DNA from: Mycobacterium sp. GA-1841
Lineage (GTDB): Bacteria > Actinomycetota > Actinomycetes > Mycobacteriales > Mycobacteriaceae
Reading direction: 5' to 3'
DNA length: 64,000 nucleotides
NCBI RefSeq assembly: GCF_001954135.1
Contig: NZ_MBEQ01000015.1
Location: 121,432 to 185,431, forward strand
Shown: positions 24,864-33,750 of the stretch, piece after piece
How the letters are laid out: each line of letters begins with the position of its first letter
How positions within the stretch are numbered: the stretch's first letter is position 1
Notes under the pieces: model-generated
Told to the model about the DNA's origin: nothing
The model's input: only the letters and a program-made list of their open reading frames with translations
Database searches by the model: none
Program-made: the position numbers and the translations under genes

Positions 24864-27800
24864 GTGGGGATGCGGCCCGCGGCGAGGATGCCGAAGCTGA
24901 CGCGACGTAGCCGGATGCTGATCGCACTGGCATTGGTGGTGGTGCTGGCATTGCTGATCGGGCCACGCGTCGTCGACGGCTATGTCGACTGGCTGTGGTT
25001 CGGCGAGCTCGGGTACCGCTCGGTGTTCACCACCGTGCTGGCCACCCGCGTCATCGTGTTCCTCGTGGTGGGTCTGCTCATCGGTGCGGTGGTGTTCGCG
25101 GCATTGGCGCTGGCTTACCGCACTCGTCCGGTGTTCGTCCCGGCCGCCGGGCCCAACGATCCGGTGGCGCGCTACCGCACCACGGTGCTGGCCCGGCTGC
25201 GGCTGTTCGGTATCGGTGTGCCGGTGTTCATCGGCCTGTTGGCCGGCGTCATCGCGCAGAGCTACTGGGTGCGGGTGCAGTTGTTCCTGCACGGCGGCGA
25301 CTTCGGGATCACCGACCCGCAGTTCGGCCGTGACCTCGGTTTCTACGCGTTCGATCTGCCGTTCTACCGGCTGGTGCTGACCTATCTGTTCGTCGCGACG
25401 TTCCTGGCGTTCGTGGCGAACCTGCTGGGGCACTACGTGTTCGGTGGGATCCGGTTGACCGGACGCAGCGGTGCGCTGAGCCGCGCCGCGCGGATCCAGC
25501 TGATCAGCCTGGTCGGCATCTTGATCCTGCTCAAGGCGTTGGCCTACTGGTTGGACCGCTACGAATTGCTCAGCAACACCCGCGCCGGCAAGCCGTTCAC
25601 CGGAGCGGGCTACACCGACATCAACGCCGTACTACCGGCGAAGCTGATCCTGCTGGCCATTGCGGTGATCTGTGCGGTGGCGGTGTTCTCGGCGATCATG
25701 TTGCGGGACTTGCGGATTCCGGCCATCGGTGTGGTGCTGTTGCTGCTGAGCTCGCTGGTGGTGGGGGCGGGGTGGCCGCTGATCGTCGAGCAGTTCAGCG
25801 TCAAGCCCAACGCGGCGCAGAAAGAAGCCGAATACATCAAACGCAGTATCACCGCCACCCGGCAGGCGTACGGCCTCACCGATGACGCGGTGACCTATCG
25901 CAATTACGAGAGCAACGCTCAGACCACCGCCGCGCAGGTCGCGGCCGACCGGGCGACCACGTCCAACATCCGGTTGCTCGACCCGACGATCGTCAGCCCG
26001 GCCTTCACCCAGTTCCAGCAGGGCAAGAACTTCTACTACTTCCCGGATCAGTTGTCGATGGACCGGTACATCGGGCCGGACGGCAACCTGCGTGACTACG
26101 TGGTGGCCGCACGTGAGCTCAACCCGGACCGTCTGATCGACAACCAGCGGGACTGGATCAACCGGCACACCGTCTACACCCACGGCAACGGCTTCATCGC
26201 CTCGCCGGCCAATACCGTGCGCGGAATCGCCAACGATCCCAACCAGAACGGCGGTTACCCGGAGTTTCTGGCCAGTGTCGTCGGTGCCAACGGCAGCGTC
26301 ATCTCGCCCGGACCGGCGCCGCTGGATCAGCCGCGCGTCTACTTCGGCCCGGTGATCGCCGATACTGCCGCCGACTACGCCATCGTCGGCAAGAACGGTG
26401 ACGTCGACCGCGAGTATGACTACGAGAACAACACCGAGACCAAGAACTACACCTACACCGGTGCCGGCGGCGTGCCGATCGGCAACTGGTTGACCCGGTC
26501 GGTGTTCGCGTCCAAGTACGCCGAACGGAACTTCCTGCTGTCCAACGTGATCGGGGAGAACAGCAAGATCCTGTTCAACCGTGACCCGGCGCAGCGGGTG
26601 GAGGCCGTGGCACCGTGGCTGACCACCGACACCAGCGTCTACCCGGCCATCGTCAACAAGCGCATGGTCTGGATCGTCGACGGCTACACCACGCTGGACA
26701 ACTACCCGTACTCGGAGTTGACGACGCTGTCCAGCGCCACCGCCGATTCCAACGAGGTGGCACTCAACCGCCTGGCGCCCGACAAGCAGGTGTCCTACAT
26801 CCGTAACTCGGTGAAGGCCACCGTCGACGCCTACGACGGCACCGTCACGCTGTATGCCCAGGACGAGCAGGACCCGGTGCTCAAGGCGTGGATGAACGTG
26901 TTCCCGGGCACCGTCAAGCCGAAGTCGGACATCTCTCCGGAGTTGCAGAACCATCTGCGTTACCCGGAGGACCTGTTCAAGGTGCAGCGGGCACTGCTGG
27001 CCAAGTACCACGTGGACGACCCGGTGAAGTTCTTCACCAACGCCGACTTCTGGGATGTGCCACTGGATCCCAACCCGACGGCGAGTAGTTTCCAGCCGCC
27101 GTACTACATCGTGGCGCGCGACATCGCCCACAACAACGGCTCGTCGTCGTTCCAGTTGACCAGCGCGATGAACTGGATCCGGCGGGACTTCCTGGCCGCC
27201 TACATCAGTGCCAGCTCCGATCCGGACAACTACGGCAAGATCACCGTGCTCACGATCCCGGGCCAGGTGAACGGTCCGAAGTTGGCGTTCAACGCGATCA
27301 GTACCGATACCGCGGTCTCCCAGGATCTGGGTGTGATCGGACGTGACAACCAGAACCGCATCCGGTGGGGCAACCTGTTGACCTTGCCGGTGGCCGACGG
27401 CGGATTGCTCTATGTGGCACCGGTGTACGCCTCACCGGGCACCAGTGATGCGGCGTCGTCCTATCCTCGCCTGATCCGGGTGGCGATGCTCTACGGCGAC
27501 AAGGTCGGTTACGCCCCGACCGTCAGTGACGCGCTGACGGAGATCTTCGGCCCGGGTGCCGGGGCCACCGCGACCAATGTGGCGCCCACGGACAACAAGC
27601 CGCAGGCGGCTGCCGGCACACCGGAAGCGCCCCCGGCCGCCCCGCCGCCGGCCAACGCCGACGGTCAGGCCCCGCAGGTGGTCGCCCCACCCGCGGCGGT
27701 GCCGCCAGGTGAGCCGGTGCAGTTGTCCCCGGCCAAGTCCGCCGCGCTCAAGGAGATCGAGTCGGCGATGTCGGCGGCGCGTGATGCTCAGCGCAGCGGT

Positions 27801-27872
27801 GACTTCGGCAAGTACGGTGACGCCTTGCAGAAGCTGAACGATGCGATGAACAAGTACGACTCCGCGAAGTAA
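24864..27872 (+). CDS. UPF0182 family large membrane protein
   Basis: Protein of 1002 residues (Rv3193c type), conserved in actinobacteria and of unknown function. The N-terminal third has about seven hydrophobic helices, among them [57 protein letters not shown] and [20 protein letters not shown]. The rest is a large extracytoplasmic domain (from about residue 320), with a Pro/Ala-rich linker and a short helical tail at the C-terminus. The GTG start at 24864 has a CAGGAG site seven bases before it. The protein is highly similar from memory to the M. tuberculosis one, so it is probably under strong constraint. A long hairpin ends the unit. Confidence 0.92.
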   Translation: MGMRPAARMPKLTRRSRMLIALALVVVLALLIGPRVVDGYVDWLWFGELGYRSVFTTVLATRVIVFLVVGLLIGAVVFAALALAYRTRPVFVPAAGPNDPVARYRTTVLARLRLFGIGVPVFIGLLAGVIAQSYWVRVQLFLHGGDFGITDPQFGRDLGFYAFDLPFYRLVLTYLFVATFLAFVANLLGHYVFGGIRLTGRSGALSRAARIQLISLVGILILLKALAYWLDRYELLSNTRAGKPFTGAGYTDINAVLPAKLILLAIAVICAVAVFSAIMLRDLRIPAIGVVLLLLSSLVVGAGWPLIVEQFSVKPNAAQKEAEYIKRSITATRQAYGLTDDAVTYRNYESNAQTTAAQVAADRATTSNIRLLDPTIVSPAFTQFQQGKNFYYFPDQLSMDRYIGPDGNLRDYVVAARELNPDRLIDNQRDWINRHTVYTHGNGFIASPANTVRGIANDPNQNGGYPEFLASVVGANGSVISPGPAPLDQPRVYFGPVIADTAADYAIVGKNGDVDREYDYENNTETKNYTYTGAGGVPIGNWLTRSVFASKYAERNFLLSNVIGENSKILFNRDPAQRVEAVAPWLTTDTSVYPAIVNKRMVWIVDGYTTLDNYPYSELTTLSSATADSNEVALNRLAPDKQVSYIRNSVKATVDAYDGTVTLYAQDEQDPVLKAWMNVFPGTVKPKSDISPELQNHLRYPEDLFKVQRALLAKYHVDDPVKFFTNADFWDVPLDPNPTASSFQPPYYIVARDIAHNNGSSSFQLTSAMNWIRRDFLAAYISASSDPDNYGKITVLTIPGQVNGPKLAFNAISTDTAVSQDLGVIGRDNQNRIRWGNLLTLPVADGGLLYVAPVYASPGTSDAASSYPRLIRVAMLYGDKVGYAPTVSDALTEIFGPGAGATATNVAPTDNKPQAAAGTPEAPPAAPPPANADGQAPQVVAPPAAVPPGEPVQLSPAKSAALKEIESAMSAARDAQRSGDFGKYGDALQKLNDAMNKYDSAK

Positions 27873-27881
27873 TTTCCGCCC

Positions 27882-27941
27882 GCGAGCAGACGCAGATGCC
27901 CCGCACCGCCCGGCGTGTCCGGTGCCTCTGTGTCTGCTCGC
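27882..27941. terminator. Long stem-loop after the UPF0182 gene
   Basis: GCGAGCAGAC (27882-27891) pairs perfectly with GTCTGCTCGC (27932-27941). The inner bases (CAGA/TCTG, GC/GC) extend the stem with single mismatches. The outer arm is related to the one in the palindrome at 639-702. It probably acts as a transcription terminator of a recurring mycobacterial type. Confidence 0.7.
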
Positions 27942-28042
27942 CGTGAGTTGACCTGGGCACCAAGTCAACACCAAGAGGTCCCGGTCATGCTTTGCGCCGA
28001 AATACACGCCGGCTGCTGGGCGGCATTCCTGGGAGGACATCG

Positions 28043-29437
28043 ATGACCCTGACCGATCTTCCGCACGACGGACTCGACGACGCGTTGGACGGCCTGCGGG
28101 CCCATGTCGCCGCACCCGTCTCACTGCCTGGGGAAGCCGGCTACGAGCGAGCCACGCCGTGGAATGTGGCGGCCAGGGTGGAGCCGGCTGCGGTGGTGCT
28201 GGCGGCGACGGCCTACGACATCGCCAACACCGTACGGTTCGCCGCGGCCCGAGGCTTCCGAGTGGGTGTGCAGGCGACCGGACACGGTGCCTTGACCGTC
28301 GAACCCGACGCCATCCTGGTGGTGACCTCGGAGATGAACAGTGTCACTGTCGATCCCGCGAGCCGCACCGCCCGGGTGGCCGCCGGGGCCACCTGGCAGC
28401 ACGTCCTTGATGCCGCGGCGCCGCACGGCCTGGCCGGGCTGGGCGGCTCGGCGCCGGGTGTCGGCGTGGTCGGTTTTCTCACCGGCGGTGGCATCGGACC
28501 GCTGGTGCGCACAGTGGGACTGTCGGCCGACTACGTGCGGTCCTTCGAATTGGTCACCGGGGCAGGGGAGTTCCTGCGGGCCACCCCGGAGGAGAACGCC
28601 GAGTTGTTCTGGGGCCTGCGCGGCGGGAAGTCGACGCTGGGCATAGTCACCGCCGTGGAGATCGAGTTGCTGCCGATTGCCGAGTTCTACGGTGGCGCGG
28701 TGATTTTCGATGGCGCCGACGCGGCCGTGGTCCTGGGGGAGTGGGCCCGGTGGTGTGCCGACCTGCCCGAGTCGGTCTCCACCTCGATCGCGCTGCAACA
28801 ACTTCCGCCGCTGCCGGGCGTTCCCGAACCGTTGGCCGGCCGGCTCACGGTCGCAGTACGCTACGCCGCGCTCGGTGACTTCGCGGAGGCCGAACGGCTG
28901 TTGGCGCCGATGCGGGCCGTCGCGACCCCGGTGCTCGATACCGTCGGGGTATTGCCTTATGCCGCAATCGGAGCCGTGCACGCCGACCCGGTCGATCCGA
29001 TGCCCGGCTACGAACACCACACGCTGCTACGGGAATTGACCGCGGAGACGGTCGCGGTGTTGCTCGGCGCGGCCGGTCCCGGTTCCGACTCGGTGCAGAC
29101 CGTCGTCGAAGTGCGCATGCTGGGCGGCGCGTTGGCTCGCGAGGGTCGTCACCGCAGCGCGTTCTGCCATCGCGACGCCGCCTTCGCCGTGACCACGATC
29201 GGCGTGCTGGCGCCACCGGTCGCCGATCTGGTGGTGCCCCAGGCCGGTGCGCTCATGGTGGCGCTGTCCCGGTGGTCCAGCGGCGGCCAGATCGCCAACT
29301 TCGCGGCGTCGGAGGACGCCGGGCGGGCCGCACGGGTCTACGACGAGGACACCCGGCACTGGCTCGCGGCGCTGGCGCAGCGGCACGACCCGGCCGGGGT
29401 GTTCCGCTGCGGTCAGGTGGTGCGTTATGCGGACTGA
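28043..29437 (+). CDS. FAD-binding oxidoreductase (berberine-bridge/PCMH type)
   Basis: Flavoprotein oxidoreductase of 464 residues. An N-terminal PCMH FAD-binding domain (VQATGHGALTVEPDAILVVTSEMNSVTVDPASRTARVAAGATWQHVLDAA and GVVGFLTGGGIGPLVRTVGLSADYV) is followed by a substrate domain and a C-terminal BBE-like segment (RVYDEDTRHWLAALAQRHDPAGVF). The usual covalent-FAD histidine motif RGGGHS is replaced by ATGHGA, so attachment through this histidine is possible but not assured. The ATG at 28043 has a GGGAGG site at 28031-28036. The substrate is not predictable; such enzymes oxidise sugars, alcohols or aromatic metabolites with oxygen or F420-like acceptors. It appears monocistronic. Confidence 0.82.
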   Translation: MTLTDLPHDGLDDALDGLRAHVAAPVSLPGEAGYERATPWNVAARVEPAAVVLAATAYDIANTVRFAAARGFRVGVQATGHGALTVEPDAILVVTSEMNSVTVDPASRTARVAAGATWQHVLDAAAPHGLAGLGGSAPGVGVVGFLTGGGIGPLVRTVGLSADYVRSFELVTGAGEFLRATPEENAELFWGLRGGKSTLGIVTAVEIELLPIAEFYGGAVIFDGADAAVVLGEWARWCADLPESVSTSIALQQLPPLPGVPEPLAGRLTVAVRYAALGDFAEAERLLAPMRAVATPVLDTVGVLPYAAIGAVHADPVDPMPGYEHHTLLRELTAETVAVLLGAAGPGSDSVQTVVEVRMLGGALAREGRHRSAFCHRDAAFAVTTIGVLAPPVADLVVPQAGALMVALSRWSSGGQIANFAASEDAGRAARVYDEDTRHWLAALAQRHDPAGVFRCGQVVRYAD

Positions 29438-29492
29438 TTCTGCGGTGGTTCTCGGGTCGAATTCGACCAAAAACCGGCTCTGAGCAGACGAT

Positions 29493-29522
29493 TTGGAGCT
29501 GTGCGTAAGGCCCCGGTAACCT
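29493..29522 (+). promoter_or_regulatory. Promoter of the initiator tRNA
   Basis: TTGGAG (29493-29498), an 18-base spacer and TAACCT (29517-29522) form a good SigA-type promoter. Transcription would start a few bases before the tRNA at 29534. Confidence 0.6.
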
Positions 29523-29533
29523 TGTATTCGCAA

Positions 29534-29610
29534 CGCGGGGTGGAGCAGCTCGGTAGCTCGCTGGGCTCATAACCCAGAGGTCGCAGGTTCGAATCCTGTC
29601 CCCGCTACCA
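29534..29610 (+). tRNA. metU: Initiator tRNA-fMet (CAU), CCA encoded
   Basis: A 77-base tRNA that folds as a cloverleaf: acceptor CGCGGGG with CCCCGCT, anticodon arm CTGGGCTCATAACCCAG with anticodon CAT, T-loop GGTTCGAATCC. Two features mark it as the initiator. The first base pair is a C1-U72 mismatch, which blocks elongation-factor binding and permits formylation. The anticodon stem has three consecutive G-C pairs next to the loop. The CCA end is encoded. A promoter lies just upstream and a 17-bp-stem terminator just downstream. Confidence 0.97.
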
Positions 29611-29612
29611 GT

Positions 29613-29650
29613 GAGAATGGCCCCCGGAGGAGACTCCGGGGGCCATTCTC
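29613..29650 (+). terminator. Terminator hairpin after the initiator tRNA
   Basis: GAGAATGGCCCCCGGAG (29613-29629) pairs perfectly with 29634-29650 around a GAGA tetraloop. It starts three bases after the CCA end of the tRNA. Confidence 0.85.
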
Positions 29651-29684
29651 TATTGGGGCGCAAGCATTGAGAACGGGCGCTCGA

Positions 29685-29789
29685 TCAGGCCGCGACGTCC
29701 TGCACCTCGTGCGCACTGCGCGCGCACGACGCGCATTCGGGGGACTCGATATCGAACTCACCGCAACTCGGGCAGATAAACGGGATCAC
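29685..29789 (-). CDS. 34-residue zinc-ribbon protein
   Basis: Small gene with GTG start at 29789, preceded by AAAGGA seven bases upstream, which makes the start convincing. The protein reads VIPFICPSCGEFDIESPECA then SCARSAHEVQDVAA: a CPSC knuckle and a CASC knuckle 13 residues apart, the pattern of a rubredoxin/zinc-ribbon treble. It may bind zinc and act as a small accessory or RNA/protein-binding module; no family name comes to mind. It faces the tRNA terminator and is divergent from the tocopherol-cyclase-like gene. Codon use is normal for this genome. Confidence 0.6.
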   Translation of the reverse strand: MIPFICPSCGEFDIESPECASCARSAHEVQDVAA

Positions 29790-29920
29790 CGGGCCGTCCT
29801 TTCTCGCTCTGCGGCCCGCCGTGGTGCCGCGCTGCCTGGCCTGTACCCCGTGCCGGGCGCGATCGAAACCCACAATTTTTGGCGTGCATCTCCGCTCCGG
29901 AAACCGGGTACCAAGGCGGC

Positions 29921-30919
29921 ATGGATGCCGTTGAAGCCCTCACCTGGCCGGCCCGAGAACTCGTGGCGCTGTATCGCCGCACGGGTGCCGACGTGCCGTT
30001 CGGGGATCCGTTGCCGTCCCATGGCACGGAGATGGAGGGCTGGTTCTGGCGGCTCACCGATGCGGCGTCAGGTCGGGTGGTGGTCGCCCTGTGCAGCAGC
30101 AACCAGCATCCCGACGGGGACTGGTCGACGTCGGCGATCGCCGTGGAGCCGGGCGGGGTGGTGCGTTCTGCGGTCATCAACGGAGTCGAAGCCGATCGGC
30201 GCGATTTCGTGGTCCGCGCCAACGACGGCGGCAATGTGCTGGACGCCAACAGGTCGGGGTTGCGTTTGACGATCGACGACATGACCGTCGACCTCACCGT
30301 TGACAACACTCAGCCATGGCCGAAAGTGTTCGGCGGCGGCGGCCTGTTCTCTTCGGTTCCGTTCCTCACGCAGTACTGGCAGCCGTACTGCCTCGGCGGG
30401 CGCGCCTCTGGGACAGTGAAGGGTGCGGGTGTCGATTGGAAGTTCGATGACGCGCGACTGTACTGCGAACGGAATTGGGGGGCCGGCTTCCCGCAGCGCT
30501 GGTGGTGGGGTGAAGCACACGACTTCGGCACCGACGATGTCTGCGTGGCCTTTTCCGGTGGTCTGCTCGAATTCGGCCCAGTGGGACAGGAAGTCACCGG
30601 CGTGGTGATTCGGCTCGGCTCACGCGTGCTGCGGCTGACCCCGCCGGCGCTGGTGAACTACCACTTCGACCGTGATGGCTGGCATTGGCAGATCACCGCT
30701 CGCACACCGCAATTCGTGGTGGAGCTCGACGGACACGGCAACGGCGGGTCACCGCACGTGTTGCCCGTGCCGCTTCCGGCGCAACGCCGCAACATCGACA
30801 CAGACTATGAGTTCCTGGCCGGTACGGTGCGTTGCACTGTGCGCGAGTGGGGCAAAGTCATCTTCGACGGCACCTCGCCGCTGGCCGGTCTGGAGATTGG
30901 CAACCGGCCCGCGCAGTAG
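29921..30919 (+). CDS. Tocopherol cyclase-like protein
   Basis: A 332-residue protein with the sequence features of the tocopherol-cyclase-like family: FSSVPFLTQYWQPYCLGGRASG, then DWKFDDARLYCERNWGAGFPQRWWWGEAHDF, then an extended beta-rich C-terminal half. In plants and cyanobacteria the family closes the chromanol ring. Bacterial homologues without a tocopherol pathway have unknown substrates, perhaps prenylated quinones or carotenoid-like lipids. No signal peptide is visible. The ATG at 29921 (AAGGCGGC upstream) is preferred over one 14 codons earlier. It converges on the lipoprotein gene with a 3-bp gap. Confidence 0.72.
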   Translation: MDAVEALTWPARELVALYRRTGADVPFGDPLPSHGTEMEGWFWRLTDAASGRVVVALCSSNQHPDGDWSTSAIAVEPGGVVRSAVINGVEADRRDFVVRANDGGNVLDANRSGLRLTIDDMTVDLTVDNTQPWPKVFGGGGLFSSVPFLTQYWQPYCLGGRASGTVKGAGVDWKFDDARLYCERNWGAGFPQRWWWGEAHDFGTDDVCVAFSGGLLEFGPVGQEVTGVVIRLGSRVLRLTPPALVNYHFDRDGWHWQITARTPQFVVELDGHGNGGSPHVLPVPLPAQRRNIDTDYEFLAGTVRCTVREWGKVIFDGTSPLAGLEIGNRPAQ

Positions 30920-30922
30920 GAC

Positions 30923-31687
30923 CTACTTCGTCAATCGCTCCTGCATCCCGGGCGCCAACACAGCGGCCAGGGCGTCCCAGTCCACGGTGACGGGGTAGTA
31001 GTCGCCCAGCACGTGGGCGACCGGGACGTACACGACGAGGCCGTCGTCATCCGGCACCCAGTTGGCGAGCTGATCGGCGACCGGCTCGGGGGCGGGTTGG
31101 TCGGCCAGTTTTTCGTCCTCGGCGATCTTGGCCTTGATGCCGTCGACGAGGGCGGTCAGCCCGGCGTTCTGATCGGTGAACAGGTCGGTGATCATGATCG
31201 GTTTGGCGGTGTGCGCGTCGATCACCGTCGTCGCGACCACGTTGAACGGATGGGCTGCATGGTCGACGAAGATGTTGAGCAGTAGTACACCGGCCACCGC
31301 CCCGGTGCCGATGTGGGCGACCTCGCTGCGATCATCCTCGTTCAGCACGCCCGGCGCGACAGTGACCGACAGGTTGTCCTCGTTCGGCTTCAGATAGTCG
31401 TCGAGGGCGGCGCCCATTGCCCCGTTGAACGCGTCGCGCACCGCATCGTCACCGCCTTTCAGCTGCGGGAGCTCTGCTTTATAGGTGACAGTTCCGTTTG
31501 TGCCATCGCGGTTTTCGAGGAAACCGGTCAACGGGGCAGCGGCATTCGTCGCGGAACTGGTGGTGGCAGACGGTTGCGGGGTCGTGGAGTTGTCCGAACT
31601 GTCCGAGTTGCACGCCGCGCCAACGCCGATCATCGCGACGGCGACCGTCGCCCCGGCGAGACGCCGAATCATCGTTGATTCAGTCAT
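30923..31687 (-). CDS. Secreted lipoprotein, DUF3298/RsiV-like
   Basis: Lipoprotein of 254 residues. The signal peptide MIRRLAGATVAVAMIGVGAAC ends in the lipobox VGAAC, which should be acylated at the Cys. A Ser/Thr-rich linker leads to a globular domain with paired beta-alpha units (AELPQLKGGDDAVRDAFNGAMGAALDDYL and VVATTVIDAHTAKPIMITDLFTDQNAGLTALVDGIKAKI) typical of the DUF3298 family found in RsiV-like and mannan-binding mycobacterial proteins. It is anchored on the outer face of the cytoplasmic membrane. It may be the distal gene of the minus-strand operon, 45 bp after the adenylating enzyme, but the gap suggests looser coupling. Confidence 0.78.
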   Translation of the reverse strand: MTESTMIRRLAGATVAVAMIGVGAACNSDSSDNSTTPQPSATTSSATNAAAPLTGFLENRDGTNGTVTYKAELPQLKGGDDAVRDAFNGAMGAALDDYLKPNEDNLSVTVAPGVLNEDDRSEVAHIGTGAVAGVLLLNIFVDHAAHPFNVVATTVIDAHTAKPIMITDLFTDQNAGLTALVDGIKAKIAEDEKLADQPAPEPVADQLANWVPDDDGLVVYVPVAHVLGDYYPVTVDWDALAAVLAPGMQERLTK

Positions 31688-31732
31688 CTCTCGACCCTAG
31701 ACCGCATTCCGGCGCTGCAGACCAGAATCGGA

Positions 31733-33076
31733 TCAGCTGACGTCGCGGCGATAGCGCCGCGGCTTACCCTCACCGAGGTCGGCCAGCGTGGCCACCCGCC
31801 GGATCGGCACTGCAGCTCCGAACAGTGCCGCCAGGGCGGCCTCGATCGCCGCGCTGTCCCCGCCGACCACCGCGGCGGCCACCGAACCGTCAGCGCCCTG
31901 GTGCACGGTCCAACCGATCGCGCCGTGCCGCTGCAGCTGCTGGGTCACGTCGACGGCGGGCAGCCGGGCGCCGGTGACGGTCGCGAAGACGACCTCTTCC
32001 CGGCCTTCGAGATCGGCGATCGCGCGGGTGCCGTCGGACAGGGTCACGAGCCGGCCGAAATCACCGGTGCGGTACCGCACCAGCGGCAACAACGGGTTCT
32101 CGCCGGCAGTCACCACGACTTCTCCCCGCGTTCCGGACGGCACGGAAACGCCGGCCGCGTCGAGGATCTCCACATGCACCCGCCGGTCCAGGATGCGGTG
32201 CGGGCCGTCGTCGGAGCGCACGGCGATCGGGCGGGTCTCGTGCAGGCCGTACACGTCATACACCGGCACCCCGAACTCATCCTGAAGCGCTGCCCGGGCG
32301 CCCGGCGTCAACCCCATGGCTGACGAGAACAGCGCCAGCGGATGCAACCCACCGACACCCAGCAGTGAGGTCAACGAACTCGGATCACCGGTGATCACCT
32401 GTGGATCCTGCGCTCGCAGAAAGGAATTCCGCTGCCCCTCGCCGCGCGCCCACGCCGACGCGTGCAGATTCAGCCGCGCCATACCGGCGTGGCCGAACGA
32501 GCTGATCGAGCCGGCATAGCTGAACGCCTGTTGTTGATGCACCACGTTCACCAAAGCCAGGCGCCGCGGATCGGGATCCCACACCACGCCGTCGGCTGCG
32601 GCCAGTGAGCGGAACAGATGGAAGGTGCGGGCCGTGTCCTCCAGATCGTCCGGAATCAGCAGGGCATGGCCGGTCGAGCCGGAACTGGTTCCGTGCACGA
32701 GCCGGCGCAGATCCGCATTGAGCGGCACATACGCACCGATGTCGCGGATCAGGTCCTCACGGCTGATGGTCGGGAAGTCCTCCAGCCGCTCCAACCGGCC
32801 GAGCCCGCGGTAGGCGAGCAATCCGCGCGCTGTCTGCAGGTGCTCGGTGAGCCAGCCGGTGTGGGGCCGCGGTTCGAGCACCCGGCCGATGGCGTCGGCG
32901 TCGAGCCGGTCCCCGGTGGCGTGCGTCCACACTGGCGCGTCCGGATGCACGCGCAGCGCACGCAACCGGGCCGCGCCGGCGGCATCCAGCGTGGGCCAGC
33001 GCTGCGCGTCGGACAGGACGGCGGCGACGCCGGGTCGGTACTCGCCGATCTCGAGTCGTTCCTGCGGGGTGCTCAT
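31733..33076 (-). CDS. PaaK-like adenylate-forming enzyme
   Basis: Member of the phenylacetate-CoA ligase/CapK/F390-synthetase branch of adenylate-forming enzymes, 447 residues. ATP loop: HGTSSGSTGHALLIP. Later motifs are VYDVYGLHETRP (A5), PLVRYRTGDFGRLV (A7) and DLEGREEVVF (A8). The final catalytic Lys is expected in GEGKPRRYRRDV. It should activate a carboxylate as AMP ester and pass it to CoA, a carrier or a protein. It overlaps the upstream gene by ATGA and is the last clearly coupled gene of the MoxR-VWA operon. An acyl-adenylating enzyme in this position is unusual and may act on a product or protein of the same system. Confidence 0.83.
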   Translation of the reverse strand: MSTPQERLEIGEYRPGVAAVLSDAQRWPTLDAAGAARLRALRVHPDAPVWTHATGDRLDADAIGRVLEPRPHTGWLTEHLQTARGLLAYRGLGRLERLEDFPTISREDLIRDIGAYVPLNADLRRLVHGTSSGSTGHALLIPDDLEDTARTFHLFRSLAAADGVVWDPDPRRLALVNVVHQQQAFSYAGSISSFGHAGMARLNLHASAWARGEGQRNSFLRAQDPQVITGDPSSLTSLLGVGGLHPLALFSSAMGLTPGARAALQDEFGVPVYDVYGLHETRPIAVRSDDGPHRILDRRVHVEILDAAGVSVPSGTRGEVVVTAGENPLLPLVRYRTGDFGRLVTLSDGTRAIADLEGREEVVFATVTGARLPAVDVTQQLQRHGAIGWTVHQGADGSVAAAVVGGDSAAIEAALAALFGAAVPIRRVATLADLGEGKPRRYRRDVS

Positions 33077-33750
33077 TCGTGCCCGTACCGCTGCGCGGCT
33101 TCGCGGGCTGCCTTGGCGCGCATGGCCGAAACGACAGCGGCCCGGTGCTCGTAGGCCTCGCGGGCCGCGGCGAAGGCCCGGTCTCGGCGCAGGCTGTCGC
33201 GCATGTCGAGGGCCGCGCGAGCAGCATCGCGGTCCTCCCCGGCGGGCACGAGCCCGAAGCGCAGCAGGAACCAGCGTGCGGCCTCCTCGCGGCGTTCATC
33301 GTCGGTGAACCAGGTGCGTGGTGGTGCGACCGGTGCCACCCGCAGCCCCAGCATCTCGGCCGCCAGGTCAGAAACCAGGTAAAACTGTTGTGTCATACCG
33401 ATATCCACGCTGTAGCGACCTAGGGTGAGCTGGCTGCCCAGCAGCCACGCGGCGATGGCGGCACCGGCGCGCACGTCGTCCCCGAGGTCGTCGAGGACCG
33501 GCGCATCGGGTGGTCGGTTGCGGCTCGGCGCCAGCGGTCCACCGCCCGGGTAGCAGACCAACTGGTCCACCAACGCCCGCAGGTCCACGGCCGGGTCGAG
33601 GAATTCCGCTGGCGTGGCCGAGATGCGGGCGGTGATCTCGGCCAGGGCCGGGCCCGGTCGCAGCTGTGGGTCGGCCCAGAGCGTCTGTTCATCGCCCCCG
33701 GAGCGGATCCACCGGTTCAGCGCCTCGTCCCGGATCTGCTCATGGTTCAT
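33073..33750 (-). CDS. Conserved operon protein of unknown function
   Basis: A 225-residue soluble protein that I do not recognise. It is mostly helical by composition, with LVDQLVCYPGGGPLAPSRNRPPDAPVLDDLGDDVRAGAAIAAWLLGS in the middle and a long basic-acidic helix at the end (RDRAFAAAREAYEHRAAVVSAMRAKAAREAAQRYG) that could form a coiled coil. No signal peptide or membrane segment. The ATG overlaps the stop of the VWA gene by 4 bp, and its own stop overlaps the adenylating-enzyme start. It is therefore translated together with both and is probably an accessory subunit of the MoxR-VWA assembly. Confidence 0.8.
   Translation of the reverse strand: MNHEQIRDEALNRWIRSGGDEQTLWADPQLRPGPALAEITARISATPAEFLDPAVDLRALVDQLVCYPGGGPLAPSRNRPPDAPVLDDLGDDVRAGAAIAAWLLGSQLTLGRYSVDIGMTQQFYLVSDLAAEMLGLRVAPVAPPRTWFTDDERREEAARWFLLRFGLVPAGEDRDAARAALDMRDSLRRDRAFAAAREAYEHRAAVVSAMRAKAAREAAQRYGHE

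Noticed and set aside
25632..27131. 499-codon frame antisense to the UPF0182 gene
   Set aside because: Val/Arg/Gly-rich shadow frame; the sense protein is strongly conserved.
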